NCBI GenBank assembly: GCA_027018975.1
Contig: JALUXN010000145.1
Span: 1-13,408, forward strand
Source: Mariprofundaceae bacterium
GTDB taxonomy: Bacteria; Pseudomonadota; Zetaproteobacteria; Mariprofundales; Mariprofundaceae
DNA: 13,408 bases
Reading direction: 5' to 3'
Below, in pieces: positions 11,720 through 13,408 of the stretch (positions are counted from its first letter, which is position 1; every line of letters starts with the position of its first letter). Both the position numbers and the translations under genes were made by a program. The notes below the pieces were generated by a model. The model worked only from the letters and a program-made list of their open reading frames with translations, had not been told where the DNA came from and ran no database searches.

Positions 11720-13408
11720 ATGCGATGGCTCTGTCTCGCCTTTGCCTCGGCGCTGATGAGCCTGCTCGTTGCATCCTCCATCGCCCATGGGGCGCAAAAC
11801 GCTGCACAAACCGCCGCGCAACGGAAGCCGCTCACCTTTGTCGATGAGCAGCAGTGCGCCAGCTGTCACGCGCAGCAGGTGCGTGACTGGCACGGCTCAC
11901 ACCACGACAAAGCGATGGATCACGCCACCGCCGATACCGTGCTCGGCGACTTCAACCACGCCCACTTCACCCACCGCGGCGTGACCACCACTTTCTACAA
12001 AAAGGGCAAACAGTTCTTCGTTCGCACCGACGGCAAAGATGGTAAGCTGCACGACTATCCCGTGCGCTACGTCTTCGGCTTCACACCGCTGCAGCAGTAT
12101 CTCATCCCCTTCCCCGATGGGCGGCTGCAGGCGCTCGATATTGCTTGGGACAGCCGCCCTGAAGCCGCCGGCGGCCAGCGCTGGTTTCACCTCCATCCCG
12201 ATGAGCCGATCACCGCCAAGCACCCGTTTCACTGGACGCGCCGCTTCCTCAACTGGAACTACATGTGCGCCTCCTGCCACAGCACGAACGTCAACAAACA
12301 TTTCGATCTGAAGCAGAATCGTTTCCGCACCACCTGGTCGAAGATCGATGTCGGTTGTCAGGCCTGCCATGGCCCGGCCTCGCGCCACCTACAGTGGGCA
12401 ACGGCCAAAAAACAGCCGGCATGGCCGCAGCATGGGTTCCCCGTCGATCTCGCCGCCGCCGATAGCCATATCCAGATCGAGACCTGCGCCCGCTGCCATG
12501 CCCGACGCAGCATTGTCAGCAACGACTACCGCCACGGCCAGCCGTTCATGGATTTCTTCAAGCCGCAGCTGCTGCGCGAACCCTTTTACCACCCCGATGG
12601 GCAGATCAAGGATGAGGATTACGTCTATGGCTCGTTTGTGCAGTCGAAGATGTATGCCGCCGGCGTGCGCTGCACCGACTGCCACAACGCGCACACCGCC
12701 CGCCTGCGCCTGCGCGGCAATAACCTCTGCATCAGCTGCCACAGCAGCGCGCCCAACCCGCGTTTTTCGATGTTGAAACGCAAGGCATACGACGCGCCCG
12801 CCCACCATCACCACAAAATGGGCAGCCGTGGCGCGCAGTGCATCAGCTGCCACATGCCGAGCAAAATCTATATGGGCGTCGATCGCCGGCGCGATCACAG
12901 CTTCCGCATCCCGCGCCCCGATCTCTCGGCTCAGATCGGCACGCCCAACGCCTGTACGCAGTGCCACACCGACAAAAGCGCCACATGGGCAGCGGTCGCC
13001 TTCCACCGCTGGTTCCCCGATGCGGCAGCGACACATGCGCGCCAGAGCCAATTTGCGACCACCTTCGCCCACGCGCAACAGCATGCGCAACAAACGTCGC
13101 AGCCCAACACCGCCGCCTCACTGCGCCAGATCGCCGCCGACCGGGGGCAGCCGATCATTGTGCGTGCCACCGCCGTCAGCCTGCTGGCTGGCTACCCGAG
13201 CCGCGCCACCCTCGATGCGCTGCAACCGCTGCTGCAGCACACCGATCCGCTGATCCGTTATCACGCCATCCGCAGCCTCGATCGTCTGCTGCCGCCGGCC
13301 GCCGGCGCGGCCATGCAGCAGCGCAAGGTGCGCATGATCGTGCCGCTGTTGGATGACCCGATCCGCGCGGTACGCAGTGAGGCGGCGCGGGCGCTCAGTG
13401 ATGTGCCG
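11720..13408 (+). CDS. Octaheme c-type cytochrome with HEAT-like repeats (3' end cut off)
   Basis: A secreted multiheme cytochrome c, probably a periplasmic electron carrier or oxidoreductase. The frame is open to the window edge (563 residues, no stop). Residues 1-28 are a signal peptide (MRWLCLAFASALMSLL...). Eight CXXCH heme sites begin at residues 46, 183, 213, 256, 318, 337, 374 and 412: CASCH, CASCH, CQACH, CARCH, CTDCH, CISCH, CISCH, CTQCH. Extra histidines suited to axial ligation are present, for example HHHH at 367-370 before CISCHMP. From about residue 455 the chain becomes helical repeats of HEAT type (IVRATAVSLLAG, LIRYHAIRSLDRLL, AVRSEAARALSDV). It resembles the cytochrome c554-like/paired-CXXCH family carrying C-terminal HEAT or TPR repeats. 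ATG 11720 gives a standard signal peptide; ATG 11705, inside the repeat, would add MTAFL. No clear ribosome-binding site precedes either. The redox partner is unknown. Confidence 0.9.
   Translation, partial: MRWLCLAFASALMSLLVASSIAHGAQNAAQTAAQRKPLTFVDEQQCASCHAQQVRDWHGSHHDKAMDHATADTVLGDFNHAHFTHRGVTTTFYKKGKQFFVRTDGKDGKLHDYPVRYVFGFTPLQQYLIPFPDGRLQALDIAWDSRPEAAGGQRWFHLHPDEPITAKHPFHWTRRFLNWNYMCASCHSTNVNKHFDLKQNRFRTTWSKIDVGCQACHGPASRHLQWATAKKQPAWPQHGFPVDLAAADSHIQIETCARCHARRSIVSNDYRHGQPFMDFFKPQLLREPFYHPDGQIKDEDYVYGSFVQSKMYAAGVRCTDCHNAHTARLRLRGNNLCISCHSSAPNPRFSMLKRKAYDAPAHHHHKMGSRGAQCISCHMPSKIYMGVDRRRDHSFRIPRPDLSAQIGTPNACTQCHTDKSATWAAVAFHRWFPDAAATHARQSQFATTFAHAQQHAQQTSQPNTAASLRQIAADRGQPIIVRATAVSLLAGYPSRATLDALQPLLQHTDPLIRYHAIRSLDRLLPPAAGAAMQQRKVRMIVPLLDDPIRAVRSEAARALSDVP

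Noticed and set aside
12348..13253. Alternative + strand frames within the cytochrome gene
   Set aside because: The frame containing all eight CXXCH motifs, the signal peptide and the HEAT-like repeats is continuous to the window end; the others are Ser/Pro/Ala/Arg-rich shadows.

Overview
The window reads as GC-rich chromosomal DNA (above 60% G+C by eye) from a Gram-negative bacterium, most likely a pseudomonadote. The signs are periplasmic multiheme cytochrome c, Sec signal peptides, and the DUF58/DUF4381/VWA/VWA-TPR gene order known from gammaproteobacteria and relatives. I cannot name the genus. Every gene found lies on the + strand. No rRNA, tRNA, CRISPR array or intact insertion sequence was seen.

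Region 1 (1-9126) is one tightly packed run of seven genes. It begins, cut by the window edge, with a GldA-type ABC ATPase. This is followed by a fused ABC-2 permease/GldG-like protein, a membrane-anchored DUF4340 protein, a DUF58 protein, a DUF4381 membrane protein, a membrane VWA protein (BatA-like) and a VWA-TPR protein with a long Gln/Lys/Ser-rich tail (BatB/BatC-like). Successive genes overlap by 1-8 nt or are 3 nt apart, so they are probably co-transcribed and translationally coupled. The first three genes form an ABC module of the gliding/auxiliary-protein type. The last four form the membrane VWA module that usually works with a MoxR AAA+ ATPase. Neither MoxR nor BatD is in the window. 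The physical linkage suggests an envelope machine in which an ABC transporter and VWA scaffolds act together; this is inference. The DUF58 gene has no ATG, GTG or TTG upstream of its conserved N-terminus, so it either starts at a non-canonical codon or the sequence holds an error there.

Region 2 (9127-9884) is a boundary zone. It holds a degenerate copy of a small palindromic repeat, a strong hairpin (9300-9340), a small XRE-type regulator (9502-9765) and a promoter-like sequence just before the next gene.

Region 3 (9885-13408) holds a secreted PafA-like alkaline phosphatase with its full metal and phosphate ligand set. A second, better preserved copy of the palindromic repeat follows. Last comes a secreted octaheme cytochrome c with C-terminal HEAT-like repeats, which runs off the right edge. 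Strand composition changes sharply near 9.8 kb: G exceeds C on the + strand to the left and C exceeds G to the right, although gene direction does not change.
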